A stretch of DNA of 64,000 nt from Bacteroidetes bacterium HGW-Bacteroidetes-5 (lineage in GTDB: Bacteria; Bacteroidota; Bacteroidia; Bacteroidales; UBA932), in the NCBI GenBank assembly GCA_002842515.1, contig PHDC01000001.1, positions 930,001 through 994,000 on the forward strand. The letters are read 5' to 3'. The translations under genes and the position numbers were made by a program. The notes under the pieces were generated by a model, which saw only the letters and a program-made list of their open reading frames with translations, was not told where the DNA came from and did not search any database. Shown here in pieces: positions 7,796 to 17,234 of the stretch. Position 1 is the stretch's first letter. Each line of letters begins with the position of its first letter.

Positions 7796-10300
7796 TTAAA
7801 ACTGTTGTCCTATTACAAAGTGGAAGTTACTTCCGCTTCTAGCTTTACTCTCTACAGGGTCAAATCCATATCCCCAGTCAATTCCGAGCATTCCCACAAT
7901 CGGCAATAATACCCTTACCCCGAAACCTGCAGAGCGTTTTATTGAGAATGGATTAAAATCTCTGATATCGGACCAGCTGTTACCCCCTTCAAGAAATACA
8001 AGGGCATAGATAGTGGATTGAGGTTGCAGTACTATCGGATATCTTAATTCAAGTGTAAATTTATCATAAACATTACCAGAGTAGCTGTCGTTTACTCTCG
8101 GTGTGAGTGAGTTATTCGGGTAACCTCTCAATCCAATAACCTCAGAGCCGTAGGTATTATACCCGGACATACCGTCACCTCCCAAAATAAATCCTTCAAA
8201 AGGAGAGTATCCCAGACTTCGCGAATAGTAACCCAGGTAACCGAAATTAACCCGTGTCATCAAAACCAGATCTCCCACCAGTTTGTTAAATGTAGAGCCT
8301 TTGAATGTCCACTTGTGGTACTCAATCCATTTGTATCTCTGAGCATCTGTCATACCCTTGTAATCGGTATCCGCAGGACGGAAGAGAGAATATGGCGGGG
8401 TGATTTGCAATCCCAATTGAAAATCTGACCCGGATCTTGGATAGATCGGCTGGTCTGTGGAGTTTCTCTGGAGACGAATTTTCCAGCTAATGTTGTTGGA
8501 AATACCATCCTTAAATATGAAGTAATACTGCCAGTCCGTTAGCTTATAAGATTGTACGCTCAGCTCATTGTAGAGAATAAACTCATTATCCGGCCATTTA
8601 AGTCGTGTTCCTATCCCGGCTGACATTCCATACACCTCCATACTCTGACCGGAATTCTGGTAGAAATAGGTTGAGTTAGTCTGCTTGGTGTAATATGTAG
8701 ATACGCTTAGCGATGTGGGTTTGTTCCCGAATAGCCACGGCTCTGTAAAACTTGCAGAGAAAGCAGTATAATAAGATCCGTTAGTCTGGAATTTTATTGA
8801 GAGCTGCTGACCGTCTCCAAGTGGAACAGGCCTCCACGCTTTTTTATCAAACACTTTGCTTAGGGAGAAGTTATTGAAACTAATACCCAGTGTTCCCACA
8901 AATGTATTTCCTCCCCATCCGCCTGCGATTTCAAACTGGCTGTTGGATTTCTCTTCAAGGTTGTATGTAATGTCTACCGTGTTGGCGTTTTCATTTGGAA
9001 CAACACTGTAACCGGTAGCAGACATAAGTTTCTCCGGGTCAAAATGGCCCATTGCGGCAAGACCGCGAAGTGATCTTTCCAGGTATGTCTGGTTAAACAG
9101 ATATCCAGGGCGGGTAAAGAGCTCTCTACGCGCAACTTTCTCATTAGTAACATTGTTACCGTTTATAATTATTCTGTTGAAGTTTGCCGGTTTACCCTCA
9201 AACATCCTCATCTCTACATCCACGGAGTCTCCGACAATAGACTTCTCCACAGGGATAACTCTAAAGAATAGATAACCACGGTCTCTGTACAACTTGGAGA
9301 TGTTTCCGTCTTCTGCCTCAAATAGACGCTTCTCCATTGAGACTACATCATATACATCACCTTTGGCAATTCTTAGAATACTGTTGAGCCCCTCACTGTC
9401 ATAAATTGAGTTACCTGTCCAGGTAATGTCTCGGAAATAGTATTTATTTCCTTCGTCGATAACAAATTTTATTGCCAGACGCCCATCCTCCAAATAGTAG
9501 ATCGAGTCTTTCAGAATTCTGGCATCACGATATCCCGCTTCGCTATATTTTTGCAAGAGTAGCTTTTTGTCGTTATCGTACTCCTTTTCATCAAACTTCT
9601 TGCTGCTGAAAAAATTAAGGATACGCATATCCTTAGTCTTTTTCATTGCAGATGCAAGTTTCGACCCCTTTATATTATTGTTACCTTCAAAAATAATCTG
9701 TTTGATTTTCACCCGGCTCTTTTTGTCTACGACAAAAGTAACCTTTGCGGCATTAACGATAAGTGTATCCTCCTCCTGCTTAACGGAAACCTCAGTCTGA
9801 AGAAAACCCTTCTCAACATAGAATTTGCGTATAATCTCTGAAGATGAGCTAAGTATATAATCTGACAACTCACTTCCTCTTCTAAGCTTAAGTCTTTCGT
9901 TAAGGTCTGTCTTCTCACCGCTTTTAACCCCTTCAAACTCCCATCTTGAGACACGCGGCCTCTCCTGAAGATTGATCTTTAGAAATACGGTATCCATATG
10001 GGTGGAGTCAATAAAAATTCCGACATCAGAGAAGAACCTCTGCATCCAAATTCTTTTGACAATAGATGAGAGCTCATCTCCTGGAATTGTTATTTTATCT
10101 CCGACAGACAAACCTGTTAGTGATATTATCTGCTCTTCGCCAAGAAATTTTACTCCGGAGACTTTAACTCCGCCAATAATGTAATCCTGAGGTTTGTTAT
10201 AATCAACGACAGCTCCCCTGGTCAATGTGCTGTCCTGCGCATCTGCCCTGTTGAGGGAAGATAGAAATAACAATAAAAGGATAAGTGGTAATGACTTCAT
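7796..10300 (-). CDS. bamA: Outer-membrane protein assembly factor BamA
   Basis: BamA is the Omp85-family insertase for outer-membrane beta-barrels. I place the start at the ATG at 10300 because a signal peptide (MKSLPLILLLLFLSSLNRADA) begins there; the frame is open further upstream, but those codons overlap uppS and do not look like an export signal. The 834-residue product has about five POTRA domains (residues about 25-430; for example VSGVKFLGEEQIISLTGL and RIIINGNNVTNEKVARRELF). A C-terminal 16-strand barrel follows, with VVGLRGYPNNS-like loop-6 sequence (LRGYPN) and a terminal aromatic in FHFVIGQQF. The order uppS-bamA-ompH-ompH is characteristic of this phylum. Confidence 0.95.
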   Translation of the reverse strand: MKSLPLILLLLFLSSLNRADAQDSTLTRGAVVDYNKPQDYIIGGVKVSGVKFLGEEQIISLTGLSVGDKITIPGDELSSIVKRIWMQRFFSDVGIFIDSTHMDTVFLKINLQERPRVSRWEFEGVKSGEKTDLNERLKLRRGSELSDYILSSSSEIIRKFYVEKGFLQTEVSVKQEEDTLIVNAAKVTFVVDKKSRVKIKQIIFEGNNNIKGSKLASAMKKTKDMRILNFFSSKKFDEKEYDNDKKLLLQKYSEAGYRDARILKDSIYYLEDGRLAIKFVIDEGNKYYFRDITWTGNSIYDSEGLNSILRIAKGDVYDVVSMEKRLFEAEDGNISKLYRDRGYLFFRVIPVEKSIVGDSVDVEMRMFEGKPANFNRIIINGNNVTNEKVARRELFTRPGYLFNQTYLERSLRGLAAMGHFDPEKLMSATGYSVVPNENANTVDITYNLEEKSNSQFEIAGGWGGNTFVGTLGISFNNFSLSKVFDKKAWRPVPLGDGQQLSIKFQTNGSYYTAFSASFTEPWLFGNKPTSLSVSTYYTKQTNSTYFYQNSGQSMEVYGMSAGIGTRLKWPDNEFILYNELSVQSYKLTDWQYYFIFKDGISNNISWKIRLQRNSTDQPIYPRSGSDFQLGLQITPPYSLFRPADTDYKGMTDAQRYKWIEYHKWTFKGSTFNKLVGDLVLMTRVNFGYLGYYSRSLGYSPFEGFILGGDGMSGYNTYGSEVIGLRGYPNNSLTPRVNDSYSGNVYDKFTLELRYPIVLQPQSTIYALVFLEGGNSWSDIRDFNPFSIKRSAGFGVRVLLPIVGMLGIDWGYGFDPVESKARSGSNFHFVIGQQF

Positions 10301-10358
10301 CTGCACTTTTCGACTGTAAAGCTGCAAAGATAGATTTTTATTTGTATCCAAGGTCTGT

Positions 10359-11087
10359 TTAATTGATTTTGTTAATCTGATCTCCTGTCTTACCATACCT
10401 TCTTTCCCTGTCGGCGTATGTGTCCAGAGCTCTCTTGAAGTCATTTTTGCGAAAATCGGGCCAAAGAACATCTGTGAAGTAAAATTCGGTATAGGCACAT
10501 TGCCATAACATATAATTGCTTACCCTCTGCTCTCCGCTTGTCCGGATAAGGAGGTCGGGATCGGGTATGCCTGAGGTGCTAAGAAGATTTTCCAAACACT
10601 CTGCAGTAACAGGTTGATCCATTGATGCAACTGAACTTCGCAATTTATCCAGATATTTATTGACTGCGTTGATTATATCCCATCTCCCGCTGTAACTTAG
10701 GAAAATTATTAGTACCAGACCATCGTTTGCAGAGGTAGACTCCTCTATGTCTGCAATCTTGTCTACCAATGTTTTGGAGAGACGGCTCATATCTCCGACG
10801 GCCCTGAAGCGTACATTATTATCCATTAATGTAGATCGTTCATTTATTATGGCGTCAATCATAAGCTCCATAAGCCCCGATATCTCACTCTGCGGTCTGT
10901 TCCAGTTCTCTTCGGAAAATGCAAAAAGGCTTAGATAACTTATACCATTCTCCGCGGCAAACTCCGTGGCAGCCCTTACCGACTCTACTCCGGCCTTGTG
11001 ACCTGCCAATCGTTCAAGTCCCCTGCCTCTAGCCCATCTCCCGTTTCCATCCATTATAATGGAGACGTGTTTAGGAATTTTACTCAT
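10359..11087 (-). CDS. uppS: Isoprenyl transferase (undecaprenyl diphosphate synthase)
   Basis: The enzyme extends farnesyl diphosphate with isopentenyl diphosphate to the C55 carrier lipid used for peptidoglycan and O-antigen. From the ATG at 11087 the 242-residue product starts SKIPKHVSIIMDGNGRW, with the catalytic Asp at residue 13 and the DGNGRWA motif. Later motifs are YLSLFAFSEENWNRP, LIRTSGEQRVSNYMLWQ and EFYFTDVLWPDF. A TTG at 11108 would add seven residues and give a TGA overlap with nadK; the ATG fits the family start better. It is cotranscribed with nadK and bamA. Confidence 0.93.
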   Translation of the reverse strand: MSKIPKHVSIIMDGNGRWARGRGLERLAGHKAGVESVRAATEFAAENGISYLSLFAFSEENWNRPQSEISGLMELMIDAIINERSTLMDNNVRFRAVGDMSRLSKTLVDKIADIEESTSANDGLVLIIFLSYSGRWDIINAVNKYLDKLRSSVASMDQPVTAECLENLLSTSGIPDPDLLIRTSGEQRVSNYMLWQCAYTEFYFTDVLWPDFRKNDFKRALDTYADRERRYGKTGDQINKIN

Positions 11088-11104
11088 CTGTTTTAATTCG
11101 CTTT

Positions 11105-11986
11105 TCAAATATTTCTTTTATCCTCTCCCCACATCAGTTTTTCCCGAAGGGCGTTTATAAAGCCCCCTTTAGTGAGAGAGATATATTTAAGATCAAAATT
11201 CGCTTTGGATATCGTAACCTTCACCCCAACCGGAATTGTTAAGGAGCGATTATCCAGACTCAGAATTGCCTCACCCCAACGGCTCTCCACGAAAATCTCT
11301 ATGACTGAATCGTCGGAGACAACGAGGGGCCTTACATTTAGGTTATGAGGAGCAATAGGTGCCAAAATAAGCGCCCGTACACCCGGTAGTGCTATCGGAC
11401 CACCTACACTCAAAGAGTATGCCGTAGATCCGGTCGGGCTTGCAAGAACAAGTCCGTCGGACCAGTATGGCGGGAGTTCCATTCCGTTTATCTTAACGTG
11501 AATAGTGAGCATAGAGGGGTCTTTTCTCTGAAAAGAGACCTCATTAAGAGCATATTTACAAAAGCCTTTTGGCAGTGCTGTCGTCTCAATTGATAATAAT
11601 CCTCTCTTCTCTACCAGAAAGTCTCCGGATAGAATTCTGTCAATCCACTCATCTCCGAGTTTTAAATCTACGCTGGTGAGAAACCCCAAACGACCAAAAT
11701 TAACACCGGCCACCGGAATATCTTTGTCTCTGATAATTGTTAAGGACTCCAGAAAAGTACCGTCTCCTCCGAAACAGAGAAAAATGTCTGTATCTGAGGG
11801 CAGATCGCTCTCACTTGTAAAGAGTGCCCCCTGCGGAATTTTCATATAGTCGTAGTCACACATATTGAGGTAGAAGGGGCGGTAGTAGGTGAGTAAAATA
11901 CCCCTTTTATCAAGTGCATTAAGGATTCCCGAGAGTCTCTTCCTCCACTTCTCGTTTATATCTCTTGCAAAAATTGCTATCTTCAT
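11105..11986 (-). CDS. nadK: NAD kinase
   Basis: This 293-residue cytoplasmic enzyme phosphorylates NAD to NADP. It shows the ATP/NAD kinase motifs GGDGTFLES (residues 73-81), NFGRLGFLT, the NE/D-type site ALNEVSFQRK and SPTGSTAYSLSVGGPI. Length is normal. It is the first gene of the minus-strand nadK-uppS-bamA-ompH unit and is divergent from pdxJ with a 51-bp shared promoter region. Confidence 0.95.
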   Translation of the reverse strand: MKIAIFARDINEKWRKRLSGILNALDKRGILLTYYRPFYLNMCDYDYMKIPQGALFTSESDLPSDTDIFLCFGGDGTFLESLTIIRDKDIPVAGVNFGRLGFLTSVDLKLGDEWIDRILSGDFLVEKRGLLSIETTALPKGFCKYALNEVSFQRKDPSMLTIHVKINGMELPPYWSDGLVLASPTGSTAYSLSVGGPIALPGVRALILAPIAPHNLNVRPLVVSDDSVIEIFVESRWGEAILSLDNRSLTIPVGVKVTISKANFDLKYISLTKGGFINALREKLMWGEDKRNI

Positions 11987-12011
11987 TGGATAAGTAAAGT
12001 GTATTAATCGT

Positions 12012-12029
12012 CAAAAATAGATAAATTTG
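12012..12029. promoter_or_regulatory. Divergent -7 boxes for nadK and pdxJ
   Basis: Two TAnnTTTG boxes lie back to back in the 51-bp gap. TATTTTTG is on the minus strand at 12012-12019 and faces nadK. TAAATTTG is on the plus strand at 12022-12029, eight bases before the pdxJ ATG, implying a nearly leaderless pdxJ transcript. The -33 elements are not obvious. Confidence 0.35.
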
Positions 12030-12037
12030 CATCCATT

Positions 12038-12760
12038 ATGACAAAACTGAGCGTAAATATAAACAAATTTGCCACATTACGGAATGCTAGAGGTGGCAAT
12101 CTGCCTGATATACTAAAAGCAGCTAAAGATTGTGAAAGATTTGGTGCACAAGGCATTACTGTACACCCCAGGCCGGATGAGAGGCATATAAGATATAGCG
12201 ATGTTAGAGATCTTAAGCCCATCCTAGAAACCGAATTCAATATTGAGGGAAATCCTGTAGACTCTTTTATTGAACTTGTTCTGGAGATAAAACCGGCTCA
12301 GGTTACACTGGTTCCGGACGCACACGATGCAATCACTTCTAATTGCGGTTGGAATACAAAGAAGAATCTAGAATTTTTAAAAAGAACCTGCAAACTCTTT
12401 TCAGAATCCGGTATTAGAACATCAATTTTTGTGGACCCGGATACTGAGATGATTAAGTATGCAGCAGATACCGGATGCAACAGAGTAGAGCTCTACACAG
12501 AAGCATATGCCAGGAGTTATGCTCTCGGGATGAGGGAATCTGCAGTTGAGCCATTTGTAATTGCATCAGAAACAGCAATTAAAGCAGGTCTTGGATTGAA
12601 TGCCGGACACGATCTGAGCCTTGAAAATTTACATTTCTTTCATAAGAACATCCCTCAGTTGCTGGAGGTATCAATTGGCCACGCATTGGTGTGCGACGCT
12701 ATTTACATAGGTCTGGAAAATACTATTCAGAGCTATCTTAGGCAGTTAAAAAATTATTAG
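12038..12760 (+). CDS. pdxJ: Pyridoxine 5'-phosphate synthase
   Basis: The enzyme condenses 1-deoxyxylulose 5-phosphate with 3-amino-2-oxopropyl phosphate in the DXP-dependent vitamin B6 pathway. The 240-residue TIM barrel starts [18 protein letters not shown] and includes [51 protein letters not shown] and SIGHALV, all family landmarks. It is divergent from nadK; this pairing is common in Bacteroidota. Confidence 0.95.
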   Translation: MTKLSVNINKFATLRNARGGNLPDILKAAKDCERFGAQGITVHPRPDERHIRYSDVRDLKPILETEFNIEGNPVDSFIELVLEIKPAQVTLVPDAHDAITSNCGWNTKKNLEFLKRTCKLFSESGIRTSIFVDPDTEMIKYAADTGCNRVELYTEAYARSYALGMRESAVEPFVIASETAIKAGLGLNAGHDLSLENLHFFHKNIPQLLEVSIGHALVCDAIYIGLENTIQSYLRQLKNY

Positions 12761-12761
12761 T

Positions 12762-12769
12762 TATATTTG
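12762..12769 (+). promoter_or_regulatory. -7 promoter box before the anchored Skp-like gene
   Basis: TATATTTG begins two bases after the pdxJ stop codon and 29 bases before the ATG at 12791. It fits TAnnTTTG; no convincing -33 TTG is seen. Confidence 0.35.
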
Positions 12770-12790
12770 TAGTTTAAATTGAAAAATCAG

Positions 12791-13396
12791 ATGAAAAACG
12801 CATCAACAATCACAAACATTATTCTTTCAGTAGCAGTTATTGTACTGTTTATTTTACACTTTACATCAAAGCCGGGTACTAATGGTACTTCAGAGGCCAG
12901 TCAGAGCGAATTTGCAGCAGCCGGAGATATTGTATTTATACAGATAGATTCTCTTATAAATCAGTACGATATGTTTAATGATCTGCGTTCGGAATTTGAA
13001 AGTAAAGCACAAACTATACAAGGCGATCTGAATAAAAGAAGCAGAACCTTTGAAAATGACGTAAAAGATTTTCAGCAGAAGGTTCAAAAAGGTCTTATAA
13101 CTCGTTCTCAGGCAGAGGCTCAACAGCAGACACTTGCTCAGCGCGAGCAGGAGCTTCAGGGTTATGCCCAACAAAAACAGCAGGAGATGTCCGAAGAGGA
13201 GGCTGTACTTTACAGGAAAGTTTTTGACGCACTCAGTTCATATCTGAAAATTCTGAATGAGCAAAAGAGGTACTCTCTTATCATCAGCTCTACAGGTGCC
13301 ACTAACACCATTCTTGACGGAGACCCTGCACTCAACATCACAAAGATGGTGGTTGACGGAATGAATCAGGAGTATATTAAAACAAAGTCTAAATAG
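12791..13396 (+). CDS. Membrane-anchored OmpH/Skp-like protein
   Basis: I choose the ATG at 12791 (201 residues) over an in-frame TTG four codons earlier. The N-terminus has one hydrophobic helix (about residues 8-26) with no obvious cleavage site, so the protein is probably anchored in the inner membrane and faces the periplasm. The rest is Skp-like: IVFIQIDSLINQYDMFNDL, a Q/E-rich coiled coil (about 60-135) and a final segment RYSLIISSTGATNTILDGD resembling the Skp C-terminal strand. It is a third paralogue beside the two chaperones near bamA. Its specific role is unknown. Confidence 0.75.
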   Translation: MKNASTITNIILSVAVIVLFILHFTSKPGTNGTSEASQSEFAAAGDIVFIQIDSLINQYDMFNDLRSEFESKAQTIQGDLNKRSRTFENDVKDFQQKVQKGLITRSQAEAQQQTLAQREQELQGYAQQKQQEMSEEEAVLYRKVFDALSSYLKILNEQKRYSLIISSTGATNTILDGDPALNITKMVVDGMNQEYIKTKSK

Positions 13397-13414
13397 CAAA
13401 TAACATAATATTGG

Positions 13415-14536
13415 GTGAAAATTGCCATTCTATCTTGTTTTTACCCATACCGTGGAGGAATTGCCCAGTTCAATGCGAATATATTCAAAGAGCTGGGCAA
13501 AATTCACGAAGTAAGGGCATTTAACTTTAAAAGGCAGTATCCGGATATATTATTTCCGGGTATTACTCAATATGTTACAAAAGAGGATAATGCCATCGAA
13601 ATACCGAGTACACCACTTCTGGACTCTGTTAACCCTCTCTCATATATAAGAACGGCAAAAGCTATCCGGCAGTGGGAGCCGGATCTTCTTTTAATGAGAT
13701 ATTGGATCTCATTTTTTGCTCCATCACTTGGATTTGTTGCCAGGCATCAGCTTAAGAAAACACGGGTAATCTCAATTCTTGACAATGTCGTTCCTCACGA
13801 GAGACGATTTTTTGACACACCACTTACCAAATACTTTTTATCATCCTGTAATGGTTTTGTAGTTCTCTCATCCTCCGTGGGTGAAGATCTTCTCAAATTA
13901 AAGCCTGATGCAAAATTCACAACTATACCTCATCCGATATACAACCACTTCGGCGAAAAGGTTGAGAGGGAGTCAGCGTTAAAGTCTCTTGCCCTTTTAC
14001 CTGACAAAAAAAACATACTCTTTTTCGGATTAATAAGGGAGTATAAAGGGCTGGATATTCTTATAGATGCTTTTTCAAAACTGGACAGCAGTTATCAACT
14101 TATTATTGCAGGAGAGCCATATGGTAGTTTTGACAGTTACCAAAAGCAGATAGATACATTTGGATTAAACGACAGGGTAAAACTATTTACAAGGTATATA
14201 AATGACAATGAGGTTCCTCTTTTTTTCTCTGCTGCAGATGTTGTGGTGCTTCCATACAGAAGCGCAACTCAAAGCGGCATAAGTGCAATCTCTCAACACT
14301 TTGGAGTTCCTATGGTTACTACAGATGTAGGCGGGTTAAAAGAGGCAATAGAGAATAGAGGCACGGGAATTGTTGTTGATACTCCCGAAAGTGGTGCGGT
14401 TGCAAAGGGAATAGTATCTTTTTTTGAAGATGGTAACAGGGATATCTATATAAGAAACATAGAACAGTCAAAAGAGGCTCTCTCCTGGGAGAGTTTTGCA
14501 AAAAAGGTCACAGACTATTATCATACATTAATTTAA
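13415..14536 (+). CDS. Glycosyltransferase family 4 (GT-B) protein
   Basis: The 373-residue protein starts with GTG at 13415, giving the typical N-terminal strand KIAILSCFYPYRGGIAQFNANIF. The C-terminal Rossmann half holds ILFFGLIREYKGLDILIDAF and the donor-binding region LPYRSATQSGISAISQHFGVP, split here as YRSATQSGIS then VTTDVGGLKEAI. These are marks of retaining GT4 enzymes that use nucleotide-sugar donors. Sugar and acceptor are not predictable; a cell-surface or secreted glycan is likely. It lies between the Skp-like gene and purC with short gaps, and no polysaccharide cluster surrounds it. Confidence 0.85.
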   Translation: MKIAILSCFYPYRGGIAQFNANIFKELGKIHEVRAFNFKRQYPDILFPGITQYVTKEDNAIEIPSTPLLDSVNPLSYIRTAKAIRQWEPDLLLMRYWISFFAPSLGFVARHQLKKTRVISILDNVVPHERRFFDTPLTKYFLSSCNGFVVLSSSVGEDLLKLKPDAKFTTIPHPIYNHFGEKVERESALKSLALLPDKKNILFFGLIREYKGLDILIDAFSKLDSSYQLIIAGEPYGSFDSYQKQIDTFGLNDRVKLFTRYINDNEVPLFFSAADVVVLPYRSATQSGISAISQHFGVPMVTTDVGGLKEAIENRGTGIVVDTPESGAVAKGIVSFFEDGNRDIYIRNIEQSKEALSWESFAKKVTDYYHTLI

Positions 14537-14562
14537 CAAGAGTATATAAAACTTAAATATTT

Positions 14563-15516
14563 ATGCAAGCTGCAATCACAAGAACAGAGTTTGACTTTCC
14601 GGGACAGAGCGGAAAATACACAGGTAAAGTAAGAGATGTTTACTCAATTGGCAATGATTATCTGGTAATGATTGCCACAGACAGGATATCTGCATTTGAT
14701 GTAGTACTTCCAAAAGGTATACCATATAAAGGACAGGTTCTCAACCAGATTGCCTCCCGTTTTCTGGACAGCACATCTGATATAGTGCCAAATTGGAAAA
14801 TAGCCTCTCCGGATCCTATGGTTACCGTTGGTCATAAATGTGCCTCCCTACCGGTAGAAATGATAGTAAGAGCCTATCTAACCGGAAGTTCTTGGAGAAC
14901 TTACAAGGCAGGGGCAAGATCTATCTGCGGAGTTGCAATTCCGGACGGAATGAAAGAGCATCAAATGTTTGAAAAACCGATTCTCACCCCTACCACTAAA
15001 GCGGAACACGGTGCTCACGATGCTGATATTTCGAGGGAGGAGATTATCTCCGGCGGATTGGTAAGTGAGAGTGATTACAGAAAAATTGAGGAGTACTCAC
15101 TGGCGCTGTTTGAAAGAGGCTCTCAGATTGCTGCGGAGAGAGGTCTTATTTTGGTTGATACCAAATATGAGTTTGGAAAAAAGGGAGACACGATCTATCT
15201 GATAGATGAGATTCACACCCCGGATTCGTCCAGATTCTTCTACAAGGATACATACCAGGAACTTTTTGATAAAGGGCAGTCACAGAGGCAGCTTTCAAAG
15301 GAGTTTGTAAGAGAGTGGCTAATGGATAACGGATTTCAGGGAAACGATGGAGAGAGAGTTCCTGAAATGACCGATGAGATAGTGACATCAATATCTGAAA
15401 GGTACATTGAACTATACGAAAAAATAACAGGATTCCCTTTTGTTAAAGCGCCGTATGGAGATGATATTTACGAAAGAATTGACACAAATGTAAGAAATAT
15501 GCTTGCCAGGTTATGA
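14563..15516 (+). CDS. purC: Phosphoribosylaminoimidazole-succinocarboxamide synthase
   Basis: SAICAR synthetase joins CAIR and aspartate using ATP in de novo purine synthesis. The 317-residue protein has the family start [14 protein letters not shown], then [35 protein letters not shown] and [15 protein letters not shown]. It is the longer (about 310-residue) form. It overlaps the next gene by four bases (ATGA), indicating translational coupling. Confidence 0.95.
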   Translation: MQAAITRTEFDFPGQSGKYTGKVRDVYSIGNDYLVMIATDRISAFDVVLPKGIPYKGQVLNQIASRFLDSTSDIVPNWKIASPDPMVTVGHKCASLPVEMIVRAYLTGSSWRTYKAGARSICGVAIPDGMKEHQMFEKPILTPTTKAEHGAHDADISREEIISGGLVSESDYRKIEEYSLALFERGSQIAAERGLILVDTKYEFGKKGDTIYLIDEIHTPDSSRFFYKDTYQELFDKGQSQRQLSKEFVREWLMDNGFQGNDGERVPEMTDEIVTSISERYIELYEKITGFPFVKAPYGDDIYERIDTNVRNMLARL

Positions 15517-17234
15517 AACATCGATTACCGATAGTTGTTCTGCTGTTTCTCCTCTTCACGGGTTTTGGTTACTCTCAACAAACACCTGTAAAGATTGAGA
15601 TATCAAAGGAGAAGGTTACGATAAAGGGTGAGGTCTTTTATCTGCACAGTGTTGAAAAACAGCAAACCTTATACTCTATTGCAAAAAAATACGGAGCAGA
15701 GATTGGAACAATTATCAAAGATAATCCTTCACTCGCCTCCGGGCTCAAAGAGGGTGACAGAATCTATATCCGTGCTGCAAAAGCAGGTGAAAAAAAATCC
15801 ACACAAGAACCAGATCATACAGTAATAACCCCGGAACCATCCAAGAGAGTTGAGCCGGATAATAGTGCGAAACTCTCCTCCGGAAATATCAATTTACAGA
15901 CAGAGCATATTGTAAGATGGTACGAAAGTCTCTATTCAATCGCAAAGAAATACGGTGTTACAGAAGATGAGATCATAAAAGCCAACTCTCTTTCCAACAG
16001 AAGAGTTGAGACCCGTATGGTTTTAAAGATTCCGGTGGCGGGGAGTACTCCCCAGATTTCCGGGAAGATGGAGAGCGACACTTTGGCAAAGAGTGAAGAG
16101 AGGGTTGCAGAGACTCCCACTGAACAACAGAGAGCAAAAAGAGGCAGAGAGATCTTCTCCGGGTATGACAAAAAATATGTTGCATCTCTGGTACTCCCTC
16201 TCAACGGCAGCTCTGTTGTTAAAAACGAAACTGCAGAGAGTTTTATGGAGTTCTATCAGGGTTTTTTAGTTGCTCTCGATGATATTAAACGAGACTTTCC
16301 GGGTAGCAATCTGGAAATACGCGTTTTTGATATTGACAGCTACTCAAGCAGCGAACAGATGGTATCAGATGGGGTACTTCAGGGGAGCAATATTATCATA
16401 GGACCTATGTTCAACAACCAACTTGAGCCGGTTTTAAAATATGCCGCACATAGTGAAATTGCTGTTGTATCTCCCAATCCTTCTAGTGAGCACCTTACTA
16501 TGGACAATCCTAATCTATTTCAGGTTACCACTCCGCTGGTATATATTCAGAATGGAATCTTCACAAAGATTACCAGATTTTCGGAGGTGGCAGTTATTTT
16601 TGAGGATGGCGGTGCAGATACAAATCTTGTATCCATAACCCGAAATTTGCTTAAAGAGAGAAATGTCAACTACAGACAACTCTCGTATGATATACTCAGG
16701 GGTCGTTCTATTCTACCAAAGATGACAGAGTTACTTAAATCGGACAAGATAAATCACGTTATTGTTGCCTCCAACTCTGAGGCTTTTGTCTCAGATGTGT
16801 TAAGAAATCTTAACCTGATCCAAACGATGAACGGTTACAACATCTCTGTTTATGGTACTCCTCGTTGGAGAAGTTTTGAGAATGTAGACATCAATTACTA
16901 CCACGGTATGAACCTTACCGTCTCAATGCAATACTATGTAGATTACTCAAATGAGAGTGTCCGCAGATTTCTCTCTAGATTTAGAGCTCTATATAACAGT
17001 GAACCATCTCAGTATGCGTTTCAGGCGTACGATATTGCCTACTATTTTTTGAGCGCGCTTATTCGTTACGGAGAGGATTTTAAATACGACCTTGACAACC
17101 ACAAAAAAGAGCTCCTCCAAAGTGATTTTAATTTTATACTCCGGGATGGAGAGAAAGGGTACACAAACAGCGCTTTAAGACAGGTTACTTATAAACCGGA
17201 CTTCTCAATCGATGTGAAGGGTCTTAACCGATAG
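15513..17234 (+). CDS. LysM-domain protein with a periplasmic-binding-protein-like C-terminal domain
   Basis: The 573-residue product has a signal peptide (about 1-21). LysM modules lie at about 41-88 ([19 protein letters not shown]) and about 129-172 ([18 protein letters not shown]), then a polar linker. From about residue 215 it resembles a type-1 periplasmic-binding (leucine/amide-binding) fold, with [43 protein letters not shown] and [17 protein letters not shown]. LysM domains bind peptidoglycan, so the binding domain is probably tethered to the wall. The ligand is unknown and no ABC permease is nearby. The last 30 bases overlap the convergent aminopeptidase gene. Confidence 0.82.
   Translation: MKHRLPIVVLLFLLFTGFGYSQQTPVKIEISKEKVTIKGEVFYLHSVEKQQTLYSIAKKYGAEIGTIIKDNPSLASGLKEGDRIYIRAAKAGEKKSTQEPDHTVITPEPSKRVEPDNSAKLSSGNINLQTEHIVRWYESLYSIAKKYGVTEDEIIKANSLSNRRVETRMVLKIPVAGSTPQISGKMESDTLAKSEERVAETPTEQQRAKRGREIFSGYDKKYVASLVLPLNGSSVVKNETAESFMEFYQGFLVALDDIKRDFPGSNLEIRVFDIDSYSSSEQMVSDGVLQGSNIIIGPMFNNQLEPVLKYAAHSEIAVVSPNPSSEHLTMDNPNLFQVTTPLVYIQNGIFTKITRFSEVAVIFEDGGADTNLVSITRNLLKERNVNYRQLSYDILRGRSILPKMTELLKSDKINHVIVASNSEAFVSDVLRNLNLIQTMNGYNISVYGTPRWRSFENVDINYYHGMNLTVSMQYYVDYSNESVRRFLSRFRALYNSEPSQYAFQAYDIAYYFLSALIRYGEDFKYDLDNHKKELLQSDFNFILRDGEKGYTNSALRQVTYKPDFSIDVKGLNR

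Noticed and set aside
10301..10498. Upstream extension of bamA into uppS
   Set aside because: The added 66 residues are a shadow of uppS and would bury the signal peptide that begins at 10300.
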